From: Macrosoma leucophasiata
Taxonomy: Eukaryota > Arthropoda > Insecta > Lepidoptera > Hedylidae
DNA: 64,000 nt
NCBI GenBank assembly: GCA_036365455.1
Contig: JAWQUS010000025.1
Coordinates: 21,302,001-21,366,000, forward strand
Direction of reading: 5' to 3'
Below, piece after piece: positions 51,007 to 62,380 of the stretch (position 1 is its first letter; each line of letters opens with the position of its first letter). The notes under the pieces are model-generated. The model ran no database searches. It saw only the letters and a program-made list of their open reading frames with translations, and was not told the DNA's origin. Position numbers and translations under genes: made by a program.

Positions 51007-51356
51007 CATATTAAAAAAAACTTTTTAGATCTCGAAATTGACTTTCCATGTAAGATATTAAAAACGTCTCATTTTGTGATTGTTCTCTTGATGACTAAGA
51101 ACTTAAAGATCTATTTCTCCAAACCGCAATTGTTCCCATAATAAATTATAATAATTTTGTTAACTTAGCATTAACATTTCATACAAATGTGAATGAAATT
51201 TAATGTCTGTTCTGACTTACTGATATATTTTAAGAACAAACGTAGACAGTTTAACCTCAGCGGTTAAAACTGAGCGGTTAGAATCTTAGAAATAAACATT
51301 ATTTGAATATGCTAAGAAAAACTTTTCGATTCAATTTTTGGGGATTTTATAGAATT
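51007..51356. other. unannotated stretch
   Basis: Nothing identified. Confidence 0.4.
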
Positions 51357-51562
51357 TTGACGACCCGGTTAGTCCAGCGGTGCGAAACCACCGCTTGATT
51401 CGAAGGGTCGCGGGTTCGATCCCCGCACCGGGACAAATATTTGTATGGCCAACAGATATTTGTTTCGGGTCTGGGTGTTTGTGAATGTGTTGTATGTGTA
51501 CAACGGCACCCACGACACAGGTTTATACCTACTGTGGGGCTGTGAGTGTAAGCGTATTTTAT
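51357..51562 (+). mobile_element. SINE-E, full length
   Basis: GACGACCCGGTTAGTCCAGC head, GGTTCGATCCCCGCACCGGG, and TGGGGCTGTGAGTGTAAGCG tail; very close to the copy at 37787. Confidence 0.83.
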
Positions 51563-51896
51563 TATAGAATTGTATTTTATGATGAAGTTTTCGTTGTATG
51601 GGCCAATTTTGAATTTTTATAAATTACTCTCCCTCACGAGTGAAATAGATTTGTATGAATTTAAAATTAATTTCATTCGATTCACGTATTTCAACTTGGA
51701 ATCTTTTTTTCATTCATACAAATCTATTAAAAATACTGTCAAAATTAGATAATCTGATGTGTCTGTATAGGCTTGCATGGTTGATAGATAAAAATATGAT
51801 AATACAAAATGTAAATGGAAAACGATTTTAGGTAGGTAATCACGGATTACGTCTAACACGCTTAGTGTATGAAGCCATAGAAGCCTGAGCTTCTTA
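51563..51896. other. unannotated stretch
   Basis: AT-rich. ACAAATCTATTAAAAATACT and AATAGATTTGTATGAATTTA are mutually inverted around 51650-51730, a weak fold-back. Confidence 0.4.
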
Positions 51897-52226
51897 CTGG
51901 TGGTAGAGCTCCAGTGACGGAGCTCACGGGCGTAGGCACCACCGCATTACTTAATCTACTTATGATCTTAAAAATGTAGGTAATCGTAGTTTAGCAAATA
52001 AATAAATTATCTACTTGACGCTAAATGGCAGTGTTCAGCACTATCGTGTTCTATTCAGGTGGTAATGTACGGCATTGTAATTTCCGGCGTAGAGGCATAA
52101 TACCTTAGGCCTCACGAGTGGCAAGGCACCTACATTGAAATCTCTAGTTTGATGTAGATGTTTATAGGCTTCAGTATAACATACCATCAATGTGAGCTGC
52201 ATGCTTGTTTGCCACTTCATAATATA
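51897..52226 (+). mobile_element. SINE-A with a ~55-bp micro-insertion
   Basis: ACTGGTGGTAGAGCTCCAGT to CACTTCATAATATAAAAAAA. Between about 51953 and 52017 the copy is interrupted, with ATCTACTT on both sides of an insert ending AAATAAATAAATT. Confidence 0.75.
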
Positions 52227-53000
52227 AAAAAACTTAACTTTTGAGTTATGGAAACTTGAATATATTGAGTTAGTATAATATTTCAAGAATTTAGCAAATT
52301 TGACCTCTACAGTAATGCGATGAGGGTTGATTCATTATAATTATCATCAATCCAAATATAATAAAGCTGTATCAATTTAAATTCTTGCCATAAAATATAT
52401 TATGTACCCTTATTCGTCTCTAACATTTTATTTTATTTTAGAACATTGACTCCACTTAACACCAGCCACCAGACGCTTCTGAAATTATGTTGAGTATCAA
52501 TAAACAAATATTATCAATAGACAACAGATATGACACTTAACTTCACGCTTGTATTTACGAAGTTATAGGCACATCTACCTCACTCCGCAACTGAATTGCG
52601 AAATTCTGCAACATAAGAGATCTAATATAGATCAACTAACTGATTGTCTTTCGTGAGCTCGATGTGCAATAATACTTGCTAGGCATATATTTATCTATCA
52701 TTTAATTGACATATAGGTTGTTTTTAAGATCAGAAACAAACTGAACTCTAACATTCTAAAAATAAAATATCTATTCAATATCACAAGTCGTTAGCTATGA
52801 ATATGGAAATTAAATCATCCTTGTATTTGGATTTACATCTTAGTTACCAAAGTTATAATCAATGTGGAACTCATGAGGAACACAACAAACTTATGATTGA
52901 GTTCAAATGTTTGAGCTCTAGAGACTAATATTTGCGTTGATATTCAAATGATACATAGGAATTACTTTTTCTTGCATATGTTAGATATTGATTTCGTTTT
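52227..53000. other. unannotated stretch
   Basis: AACTTCACGCTTGTATTTACG near 52538 is a possible SINE-C tail trace; no other feature. Confidence 0.4.
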
Positions 53001-53534
53001 TAGGGTTCCGTACCTTAGAAGGAAAAAAGGAACCCTTATAGGATCACTCGTGCGTCTGTCTGTCTGTCTGTCCGTCTGTCACAGCTAACAATAAAAAATA
53101 AATTTTAAGCAGTGGGGCCACTTTCGGGGGGTAAATCAGAAAATTAAACTAAAAAATCGTAAACTGTGTGTGTGTGTGACATATCAAATGAAAGAGGTTG
53201 TTGTCAGCATCTCAGATATATTTTTTTATAATTTTATAATTTTTGCATAAACAAATTTGAAGTTATTTAAGAAAAACGACGAAAATTGACCATTCCCTCC
53301 CCCCTATCTCCGAAACTACTGAACTTATTTTTGTTTTTTAAATCTGAAAAATAGTTCTTTGCCTATAGATTACTGGAAAACTTATAAGAAGTTTGAGTAT
53401 TCAAATTAAATCGAAAATTCTTAATAATGTAACCCCCCCTGCCGATGACCACCGTAACCGCTATGTCCCTGCATTTTAATTTAAATTACGGAACCCTCAC
53501 CACGCGAGTCGAACTCGCACTTGTCCGGTTTTTT
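53001..53534 (-). repeat. variant repeat F, full length
   Basis: Plus-strand ends are TAGGGTTCCGTACCTTAGAA with CTGTCTGTCTGTCTGTCCGT, and GAGTCGAACTCGCACTTGTC+CGGTTTTTTT. Same layout as repeat F, different interior; likely a sister family. Confidence 0.6.
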
Positions 53535-53536
53535 TT

Positions 53537-54517
53537 AAGTAATGATGGTGAAAAATTAGCATGCAGTTGACATTGATGTTAAGTGATGACTACAGCCTAT
53601 AGATATCTACATAAAAACAGGACAACAAATCATATATATATATGATTATGATATATATGAGATATATATATATATATTATTAGCAATCAGAAGTGGATTT
53701 ACATAAAAAAAACACTCACGATAACTATTTACACCGATATAATTTTTATATCACTATTTGTCAAATTAACAATTAAAGACACTTATTTTTCAATAAAATC
53801 TAAAGCGAGGGTACTTTGACAAGTGTAACGTTCCGCACGAAAACTCAACCACTAATGACCGGTCGACTTTTTTTTTTTTTTTTAGGTCTGGCTTTATGTA
53901 GGCGGCCTATCTCGAGACGGCACTAGTCTACTTCACCGGGCAATCGGCGAGCGCAGAAGGCGCTCCAGCCTAGCAAAAAAGTTAGCGCAACTGCCTAAGG
54001 GTGACCCATGCGGGTCCGTGCCTCGGCTTAGGGCGTTGCGGAGGGACATATGAGACATATGCGATTATGGGCGGTGCAACTTTCGTTCTACTCCATTCGG
54101 TTGGTGATAACCGGAATGTCATCGGCCTTGCGGGGCCGGGGATAAGGTCGGGATCAGGGGCGGGCGCGGCGCGAAACGCGTCGGCGCGTTGTATTGTTGG
54201 CGGTTTGTGGAGTGTGATTCTGTAGGTGATTTTGCATAGCGGCGATGGCCAACGGGGTCTCATTGTCCGGTGCCTTGGACGTCTCCTTTTGGCGCGATCA
54301 AAAGGAGTGTAAGTGGCGGCCGCTCGGATTAGCGGATTCGGGTTGTGACTCGCCCGATCGAAATAGCGAGCAGGACCGGTCGACGGGCTTGCGTCCGCTT
54401 TTATACATTTGCTGTTTTTTTAATTTAACAGTCCTCTAACAATATATATATATATATTGGGTAAAGCGGTAGTGTGTACACGTTCGATTTCCTATACTTG
54501 TAACTCTACCACCAGTT
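53537..54517 (-). mobile_element. SINE-A split by AT repeats and a retrocopy
   Basis: Parts 53537-53623 (AATTAGCATGCAGTTGACAT, GTGATGACTACAGCCTATAG) and 54453-54517 (GGTAAAGCGGTAGTGTGTAC to CTCTACCACCAGTTAT) are the two ends of one minus-strand copy, with (AT)n tracts at both inner borders. Confidence 0.6.
53868..54373 (-). mobile_element. GC-rich retrocopy with poly(A) tail and 11-bp TSD
   Basis: T16 at 53868-53883 is the poly(A) tail of a minus-strand insertion. GACCGGTCGAC occurs at 53857-53867 and again at 54374-54384. The ~490-bp body is far more GC-rich than its surroundings and holds a 93-codon minus-strand frame (54263-53982) with no known domain. It is a LINE-mobilised copy: either the 3' end of an unidentified LINE or a processed host transcript. 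Confidence 0.75.
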
Positions 54518-55354
54518 ATAATGTCTGCATGTTGTTGATTATAAACAGGATATTATATAAAGGATGACAAGTTAATATATTTAAAATTTTAATTAAATTT
54601 TCTAATGGCCGAATACTCAAACGTCATTCAATTTTAAGCAACCCTCAAATTCTACGCTATCTCTATCGTTTGAACGTGTATTTTTACACAGAAGACAGAA
54701 GACTTTTAAGTCCCACTTAGATTTAAGTGACGTTTTTAGTATTTGACCGTAAGGCTCACAAGTGACTTATTTGTAGCACCAAAAATTAAATTTGATAATT
54801 TAAAGTAAACATTGTCGTACCAACTACTCCTATAGAACTCAACACATTATGCTAGCTAAACCTACTTCAAAATAAAGCATACATGATATATAATTTAGAA
54901 AATTTTAACTAATAAGAAATATGTAAATGTTAAATAATGGTTAAGGTACGGTGGAACTGGCGTGAACATGCGTTCAAAAGTTCCTTTTGATTAAGAAAAA
55001 TAAAAAAACTCAACACATTATTACTCTATCTTAAAACCACCATATTCCCGTGGGAACAATAACGATTCTCGTTTCATATTTATACAGCTTAAAGCCCAAC
55101 TAATTCCCAGTCAGCGCTCGTCCCCTGAATCCGGTTTGAAGCTGCACCTCAAGTTTTCAATCTTAAAACTTAGGTTTTAAAACTTAGATGGTCTTCTTTA
55201 TATATTAGGAAAGTTTACGGACGTGAGAATTCAGACGTCTGTATTTATTTTTAGCGTATTAAGACAGGATCAGAGGATGCTTTCAGTCTTAACACATCTA
55301 TATTCTAGTTACGAAAGTTCATGGATGTGTGAATTTAGACGGTTGTTTTTATTT
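54518..55354. other. unannotated stretch
   Basis: Partially repeated wording (TAGGAAAGTTTACGGACGTG at 55206 and TACGAAAGTTCATGGATGTG at 55309, each followed by GAATTYAGACG) suggests a ~105-bp diverged tandem duplication. Confidence 0.45.
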
Positions 55355-55634
55355 ATGGTATAGAAGTGGCAAACAAGCATGCAGTTCTCATTGATGTTAA
55401 GTGATGACTGCAGCCTATAGACACTTACTCGTACAAAAAGACCAAGGTCAAAATGCAGATGTGTTACCATTCCTGAGGCCTAAGGTGTTATTCCTCTGTG
55501 CCGGAAATTACAGGGTCGTACATTACCACCTGACTGAAACACGATAGTGCTGAATACTACCATTTAGCGGCAAGTATATTAGGTAATACGGTAGTGCCTA
55601 CGCCCGTGAGCTCCGTCACTGGAGCTCTACGACC
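55355..55634 (-). mobile_element. SINE-A, near full length
   Basis: AGAGCTCCAGTGACGGAGCT (minus strand) to AAGTGGCAAACAAGCATGCA on the plus strand; low divergence. Confidence 0.8.
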
Positions 55635-55769
55635 GGTTGTTTTTATTTATAGCCTATTAAAGACATTACAATTTTTATAGATGCCGTAACTTTGAATATA
55701 TCATTTAGTGATTACATAAGGAGCGGTAGGCTTAGGGTTTTTATATATATATATATTTTTTTTTTTTTT

Positions 55770-55828
55770 TAAATATATTTCACAAGCATGTGTCAATGAG
55801 AAATAATATAAAACAATCACCCTAAGTG
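55770..55828 (+). repeat. SINE-D body fragment
   Basis: AAATATATTTCACAAGCATG, then TGTCAATGAGAAATAATATA+AAACAATC. Confidence 0.6.
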
Positions 55829-56721
55829 AGTTCATCAGTAAGAGAAGATGGCAATATTCTACATCAAAAAAACTTTCTTCCATGACAAGGTATATGGGGT
55901 AGACATAATACTAGCATTAATGTATGCTCTACCTGTAAAGGAATGAAGACTGGGGTATACTCCAGTCCTACTGCAGATTATTTTTTGTAAGTCGGCTAAT
56001 AAATCGATTACGTTTTATCGGATATATTTTCTTTTCTAGTAATTTACATTTTCATGCTATAAATCTTGAACGCTGCCCAAGACATTTGCGAAATCGGTAG
56101 AGGTGTAATTTTTCAAACTACTATCAGACAATGTCATCTCAGTCCGCCCCTGGTGAGGAAGTTGAAAAACGACCGAAACATCCGTTTCTCTTAAATCATT
56201 ATATTAACACCATAGAGCAACACTGGCCACCGGCCGCCGCGACGGACCGGAGGGTTAGTAGCCATAGCGTTTATTACCGATGCAAAACAGTCTGTCATTT
56301 TTTGCGGGGGTAATGCTTGCGACACACACGCACACTACAAAAATCGTCTATTACTACGAAACTCACACCTTGACTTTAACAAAATACAGAAACAATTTCA
56401 CGCACACGTTTAAACATCTAGGGGACAGGTATAGGCCCATTTGGGCTTGTACTTTTACACAGGGGAAAGCCTGCTCCAAGCTGCTAATAAGGCTACTCCC
56501 TTCCGGTGTTGCTCTATGATTAATACATTACGCAAACTTTTAACATCCGTTTTAATAATATTTGGGCATGGAAGGGTATGAAGTTTGGCACCAATGAGGT
56601 GTATATAATAATAGAGAGTAGACAGTGGAAACAAACAGCCGATTCCGTTTTTAAATTGATTTGACAGATATTTAGTAAGACTTTTCCACGTCGGCTGTCA
56701 TGTTGTCATGGGCAAGTTTTC
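55829..56721. other. no repeat recognised; two candidate short frames
   Basis: Contains the 60-codon frame at 56131 (listed separately) and an overlapping frame at 56280-56519 with no motif. Confidence 0.35.
56131..56313 (+). other. unrecognised 60-codon open frame, possible exon
   Basis: ATG in a fair context (ACAATGTC). The first ~40 codons are compositionally protein-like (MSSQSAPGEEVEKRPKHPFL, then an H/P/A-rich part), unlike the AT-driven frames elsewhere. AGG|GTTAGT at about 56252-56259 could be a splice donor. No domain, no repeat similarity within the window and no partner exon is seen. A repeat or chance frame is as likely as a host exon. Confidence 0.2.
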
Positions 56722-56924
56722 ACTGGTGGTAGAGCTCCAGTGACGGAGGTCAGGTGGTATACGGCCCTGTATTTTTCGGCACAGAGTCATAAAACCTTAG
56801 GCTTCAGAAGTAGTAACGTATCTGCATTTCGACCTCTGGTCTTTGTGGGTGTCTATAGGCTGCAGTCATCACTTAACATCAATGTGAACTGCAAGCTTGT
56901 TTGCCACTTCCATTACATAAAAAA
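56722..56924 (+). mobile_element. SINE-A with internal deletion
   Basis: After CACTGGTGGTAGAGCTCCAG+TGACGGAG about 75 bp are missing before GTCAGGTGGTATACGGCC; the rest is complete to CATTACATAAAAAA. Confidence 0.78.
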
Positions 56925-57449
56925 CAGGTATATAACTCAATTTCACAAAAAGTGTTAGTTGTGCCCATTGATATACAAATGGTTGTGCCCTTTTTCGGTG
57001 ACACGGCAGTATATCTAATTATGGTACATATCAGTCTTTGCTGAAAATTAGGGTGTATTTTGTCTATAGAGAGGGTCAGCTGCCCCCCTCTGCCACCCCC
57101 TGGCGACGCCAATTTTGAAAACTAATGTACCTAATATTATCTTTTACCTTTCATTCCTTCATCAATTTTGAACGACTGTTGGCATCGATATTAAAACTAT
57201 TCTTTTCAACCCTGCCTTTGTATAACCATGATCGGTAATTGCTTCATAATCAAAGCTTTCAAGACTAGCATCGTTAACGTTCCATCACTTACTAACTAAT
57301 GGACCGTAGATAGAATCTTGTTGCTTCGTGCTCTGTTCTACTACTGAATACAACGTATATCGTTAACTTCCTTTATATTATGCTACTAGTAAATTATCAA
57401 TGTGGGACTTTTTTCAAATGACTGCGTTTATAATCGTTTTAATATGTAT
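56925..57449. other. unannotated stretch
   Basis: Nothing identified. Confidence 0.4.
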
Positions 57450-57500
57450 GCATGTATCTTCACCCCAACTCCCTTGCGGGGTAGGCAGAGAATGTGGAGT
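57450..57500 (+). repeat. repeat G copy
   Basis: ATGTATCTTCACCCCAACTC, then CCTTGCGGGGTAGGCAGAGA+ATGTGGAGTGC. Confidence 0.6.
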
Positions 57501-57619
57501 GCAAAGCATCCCGGACGTGATGACATGTGTTCCCATCCCGTGATTCTTCTACTTTCGCCTTTTGAATGTAGAAGAAATGAAATCAATAATGAAATAAAAT
57601 TTAGTCTGGGATTTCAACG

Positions 57620-57823
57620 TAACGTAACTTCACGCCTGTAATCCCCGAAGGGGTAGGCAGAGGTAAATGCATGCATTCAAGCATACATGCAAACACCCAG
57701 GACTCGCCGGTTACGTTTTGGCCCATGTAACAGGTGGCGAACCTGTTGCCATCTCCGGGCACATTACCAAACTTCGAGGTACTGGGAAATTTACCAGAAT
57801 ATGGAAGAATCATAATAGAACCC
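57620..57823 (-). mobile_element. SINE-C, head missing
   Basis: ACGTAACTTCACGCCTGTAA to GGTACTGGGAAATTTACCAG; forms one arm of an inverted pair with 57873-58157. Confidence 0.8.
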
Positions 57824-57872
57824 AGCGTAGGAATAACGTACTACTTGTCCATAATTAACGCATTCATGAGAT

Positions 57873-58160
57873 AAAGCCACTACTACTACGCTGAGGTCCT
57901 GGGTTCGATTCCTGGGTAGGGGGTTATCAGAGATAATGGTGTAAAGTCCTTTATCTCTGGTTCTATTGGGATTTTTCCATTTTCTGAAAATTTCCCAGTA
58001 CCTCGAAGTTTGGTAATGTGCCCGGAGATGTCAACAGGTTCGCCACCTGTTACACGGGCCAAAAACGTAACCGGCGAATCGTGGGTGTTTGCATGTATGC
58101 TTGAACGCATGCGTTTACCTCTGCCTACCCCTTCGGGGATAACAGGCGTGAAGTTACGTT
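57873..58160 (+). mobile_element. SINE-C, A box missing
   Basis: Starts CCACTACTACTACGCTGAGG with B box GGTTCGATTCCTGGG and ends ACAGGCGTGAAGTTACGTTT. Confidence 0.82.
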
Positions 58161-58410
58161 TTGTGATAAAAGGTTCGCTCATTTTGCGTTTAAAAATGTA
58201 TCTTCGTTTTAATTTTCGCTTGTGGACATTCTCGTACAGATTAAGACTCGACATTCATTAATACCTCATCGAACACTCTTAATTAATTCTCGCATATTGA
58301 AACTTGGTAATTAATTAAATACATTTAAACTTCATTTATTTTTACATTCGTTTCAATCGTAACGAGCCGACAGTGTATTCTGAAATTGAATTGAAAGTTT
58401 GTTCAACACG

Positions 58411-58550
58411 ATTTTTTTTTTATGTAATGGAAGTGGCAAACAAGCATGCAGTTTACATTGATGTTAAGTGATGACTGCAGCCTATAGACATGCACACAAA
58501 GACCATGGTCAAAATTCAAATGCGTCACCACCCTGAGGCCTAAGGGTTCC
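58411..58550 (-). repeat. SINE-A 3' half fused to repeat F
   Basis: TTTTTTTATGTAATGGAAGT to CCCTGAGGCCTAAGG, then directly GTTCCGTAGTAAACAAGGAA of repeat F. Confidence 0.72.
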
Positions 58551-59112
58551 GTAGTAAACAAGGAACCCTTATAGTTTCGCCATGTCCCTGTGTTTGGACA
58601 CTTTGGCACAAGTATACCTTAATCAAACCGACCAAGTGGTAGAATAACAACAAAAAAAAATATTTAGGGTACCTCAGTTAGATGTAACGCGCGGCCATTT
58701 TTTAAAATTTTCGTTTGTTATATAGTGTGGGATATCGTTAAATAGGTTTTGCAAAAAAAATAGGGGTGTGCATACATCATTTTTCGATTTAGTTAACTGT
58801 TCGTGACTAATTTAGCTTTAAAGTGCCAATTTTGCCAAGTGTCACCCTCCCCCCCTCTACCAACTAAACGGTAATTGTTGGAAATTCAAAAGTTACGGCA
58901 ATAGTAGCTACATATAATGAAATTACGAGGAAAACTATCACACTTAAGTTGGCTTTACAAGTTTGCGAGTAATAGTCGACCAAATATATTTAACTCGAAA
59001 ATTTTAAATAGTTCATAGAGAATATTTATTTATTCATTTAATAACATCATTCAAACTTAGAACCTACGGCACCCTACACAGCGCGTGGCCCGACACGCAC
59101 TTGACCGTTTTT
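58551..59112 (-). repeat. repeat F, full length
   Basis: GTTCCGTAGTAAACAAGGAA to CGACACGCACTTGACCGTTT. Its CTGT microsatellite is nearly gone (CCATGTCCCTGTGTTTGG), suggesting a deletion there. Confidence 0.72.
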
Positions 59113-59405
59113 TTCTGATTCAAAGACATCAAACAGTCCGATGGAAATTGTTACCTACTTACCCGGCATATCCAGTCCCATCAATCAAGTATCGATACGA
59201 ATTAATATGTCATCAGGTACTAATTGATTCCTGCATATTGAAACTTGGTAATGAAGCGACGTATTAAATTTTCGGCACAAACGCAACGAGCCGTCAGTTG
59301 GGATGTTCTGAAATTGGATTTGTGATATCGAATTTAATCGATTTTCTATTATCATTAACTTTTTATAGGGCTTTTTGAATATCTAGCTACTATTGCCGTA
59401 ACTTA

Positions 59406-59687
59406 CTGGTAGTAGAGCTCCAGTGACGGATATCGCGGGCGTAGGCACCACCGCATTACCTAATATACTTGCCGCTAAGTGGTAGTGTTCAGCACTATAG
59501 TGTTCCGGTCAGGTGGTAATGTACGGCCCTGTAATTTCCGGCACAGAGGCATAACACCTTAAGCCTCAGGAGTGGTAAAGCATCTCAATTTTGACCTTGG
59601 TCTTTGTGTGGGTGTCATCACTTAACATCAATGTGAACTGCATGCTAGTTTGCCACTTCCATTACATAAAAAAAAAATCTTCGTCAT
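59406..59687 (+). mobile_element. SINE-A, near full length
   Basis: ACTGGTAGTAGAGCTCCAGT to TTCCATTACATAAAAAAAAA; CTATAGGCTGCAG is missing before TCATCACTTAACATC. Confidence 0.8.
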
Positions 59688-59723
59688 TCGCATCGATTTT
59701 AATTAGACCTTGAAGTATGGGCC

Positions 59724-59815
59724 TATTAAGCCGGCAACGCATCTGCTGTCTGTAGGCTGCAATATGCAAATATCATGAATATGAACTGCATGCTGCAAGC
59801 ATGCAGTTCATATTC
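59724..59815 (+). repeat. SINE-A fragment ending in a perfect hairpin
   Basis: GGCAACGCATCTGCTGTCTG, then GAATATGAACTGCATGCT and its exact inverse, separated by GCA. Confidence 0.65.
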
Positions 59816-59959
59816 AAAGTATATTATAACTATTATAACAAAGTATTCTAACAAACTCAACAACTCTCGCCGCTATTATAACAAAGTAACATATTAATTA
59901 ACTCAACATTTTTTAATTTGTCCTTGGAAATAACACATACTTACCTACATTTACTTTTC

Positions 59960-60010
59960 TGGCGCTCTACACTCTCTGCCAACCCCGTTAGGGACCTGGC
60001 GTGAAGATAC
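59960..60010 (-). repeat. repeat G copy
   Basis: GCTCTACACTCTCTGCCAAC, CCCGTTAGGGACCTGGCGTG and AAGATACATACATTTAC. Confidence 0.62.
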
Positions 60011-60094
60011 ATACATTTACTTTTAGATTTGCTCTCAGCAGTCAAATATTGAGTAAAATTGTCTTAATTAAATAAGTCTGGAATACTACTCTCA

Positions 60095-60610
60095 TTTGTG
60101 GACGGGTGCCACCAAATACCAGCTTGGTCCACTTGACTCCTTACAAAGATGCGACGTTCGTATTTTTAACGACCCAGAACTTACTGACAGGCTCGAATAA
60201 CTGAGCTTGCGCAGGGATATTGGGAGTCTATGCCTTTTAAACTGTCTCTACATTGGCGAGTGCTCTGCTGAACTGTTCGACATGGTGCCACCGTCTCTTT
60301 TCCTACACCGTACTACCCGCCGAAGAGAGAGGTTACACCCTCACCGACTGGACTACCAGGTGGTAGTGCTCAACAGTGCGGTTTTCATGTTCGTTTTTGC
60401 CCAGAACGTGTAATTTGTAGAACGAACTTCCCTCTGAGGTGTGGTTTCTTGGTGCTACAATATGGGGTTCTTCAAAAATGGAGTCAAAAGAGTCCTTCAG
60501 GGCTGGCAGCGTGTTGGCAATTCCTCTGGTGTTGCAAATGTTCATAGGCGACGGTGACCACTTTCCATCAGTTGGCCCATCTGCTTCTCTGTCAACCTAA
60601 ATACAAAAAA
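60095..60610 (+). pseudogene. CR1-like LINE RT C-terminus and 3' UTR, 5'-truncated
   Basis: The frame TKYQLGPLDSLQRCDVRIFN, then NDPELTDRLE, is followed by an in-frame TAA at about 60198 and continues LSLRRDIGSLCLLNCLYIGE, CSAELFDMVP, TTRRRERLHPHRLDYQ: the terminal region of CR1/Jockey-like LINE RTs. The usual LWNELP segment is disrupted (FVERTSL). The 3' UTR from 60421 has TGCTACAATATGGGGTTCTT and CATAGGCGACGGTGACCACT and ends in A14. No catalytic RT motif remains. Confidence 0.78.
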
Positions 60611-61439
60611 AAAAAAAACGTAAACTAATTGATGCTTGAATATTAAAACTTATTAATGAAGCAGAGTGTTCAATTGCCTCAAACGCAACGAGCCGTCGAA
60701 TTAAATTTTCTGAAATTTGATTTTTTACATCGAAACTTTTTGTACGGCTATTTGGGTGGCTATTCACATTGTCTCCGAGTCTACCCTGTAGATACTTACA
60801 GACACAAGTTACAGTATTGAAAAAGACTAAGACCGGCTTCAAAAAGGAGGAGGTTCTATATTCGATTATATGTATGTTTTTGCTTTTATTATGAAGCTAA
60901 AGAACTTAGTCATTCCTCCTTTACACGCTTGTCAGTCTTTTTAAGTAATCTTGGTCTGTTTGTTGATATTTGCATTATAAAGATAATTTCTCTCATTATT
61001 TGCAGTACAAAATGTTTTTCAAGAAGATCTCATCATTGCTCAAATCAAAACTTCCAAGCAGATTGAATAAAATGTGCAAGCTAACTTGTTTGCACATTCA
61101 AACAAGCTACAACTAGTGAAACATTTAATATTTATTCAAAAAATTAAACTGGACACTTCAAAAACTCCCTTATATTAAAAATTAGCAGCAACACATATTG
61201 ATCGGATAATAATACAGTGTACACTTGGATGTTGTGGCTCGCAGCACGTTTGACCCGAATAGGTAATCCAATTTCGCTACCGTCTGGTACCTTGTTAAGT
61301 GTGAACTATGCACACATTGAAGTGGTGAGGTGCGTCAAGAATATGCACTTGATATATTGGTTTCATGACTTGATGCGTTCCGATATAGGCGTAAGCTTCT
61401 TCTATATAATAATATTTAACAACCCAATTCCATATTCTC
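60611..61439. other. unannotated stretch
   Basis: Frame 61217-61522 (+) has no known domain, and its end reads through an RTE-like tail. Nothing else identified. Confidence 0.4.
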
Positions 61440-61490
61440 CCCTAATGACGCTTAGTCCAACAGTGGACGTCTTCGAATGGATTGATGATG
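61440..61490 (+). repeat. RTE-like 3' tail
   Basis: TAATGACGCTTAGTCCAACA, GTGGACGTCTTCGAATGGAT and TGATGATGA; compare the reverse complement of the RTE end at 13727-13770. Confidence 0.6.
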
Positions 61491-61703
61491 AAAATGTGCT
61501 ATACATTAAAAAACAACGATGACGCAGTTCAATTAAAGTCCAAGTTCAAAATCACCACATAGATAAAACGTAACAAAATAGGGTTTAGCTCGCCTTTAGA
61601 ACCTACGAAAAGGTTCTCGCGAACTACGCTTTGAACTAAAACTGATTTATATATGCGTATATTACACTAATATAGTTTTTAAAATCAAAGTTTATTTTTA
61701 TTT

Positions 61704-61963
61704 TGTGATGGCAGTGGTGAACAAGCATGCAGTTCACATTGATGTTAAGTGATGACTGCAGCCTATAGACACCCACACAAAGACCAAGGTAAAAATGCAG
61801 ATGCGTTAACACTCCTGAGGCTTAAGGTGCCACTGTGACGGAAATTACAGAGCCGTACATCACCACCTGACCGGAACACGATAGTGCTGAACACTACCAT
61901 TTGGCGGCAAGTATATTAGGTAATGCGGTGGTGCCTACGCTCCCCAAGCTCTACCACCAGTAA
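61704..61963 (-). mobile_element. SINE-A
   Basis: ACTGGTGGTAGAGCTTGGGG (minus strand; ~12 bp lost in the CGTCACTGGAGC block) to GTGGTGAACAAGCATGCAGT on the plus strand. Confidence 0.78.
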
Positions 61964-62380
61964 AAAAAGTTTTATAACAAATAGTATTCATTTAATCCAA
62001 ATCTATCATAACTAAACTTTTTGCCATTCATCCACCGTAGAATCTAGAAGCTCATTGCAAATCTCATCCTAATCCCATAATATATTCACCAAACTTGATC
62101 GAAACGATCGTTATTCATTACTTGTTTTTGGTCGCGCTGCAACTCAATCCATACCAATCAGGAATAAATAAGTCTCCATGGTTACCGTGAAAGTTTACAG
62201 CGCTGCGAGAGTGAAGCTATATTTTATTCCCTTTTAAGTGTGGTCGTATCACTTAGTTTAATTTATTTTGTGAAAAACAAAAGTTGGATTTAAAAAATTG
62301 TTGAAATACATTTGACTTTTTCACCCGTTACTTTACTGTACGTCCTGTATAATTTGATACATATAAATAAATAATAAAAT
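61964..62380. other. unannotated stretch
   Basis: Nothing identified. Confidence 0.4.

Noticed and set aside
54001..54225. Plus-strand 74-codon frame in the GC-rich insert
   Set aside because: High GC lowers stop frequency; the insert's poly(A) shows its sense strand is minus.
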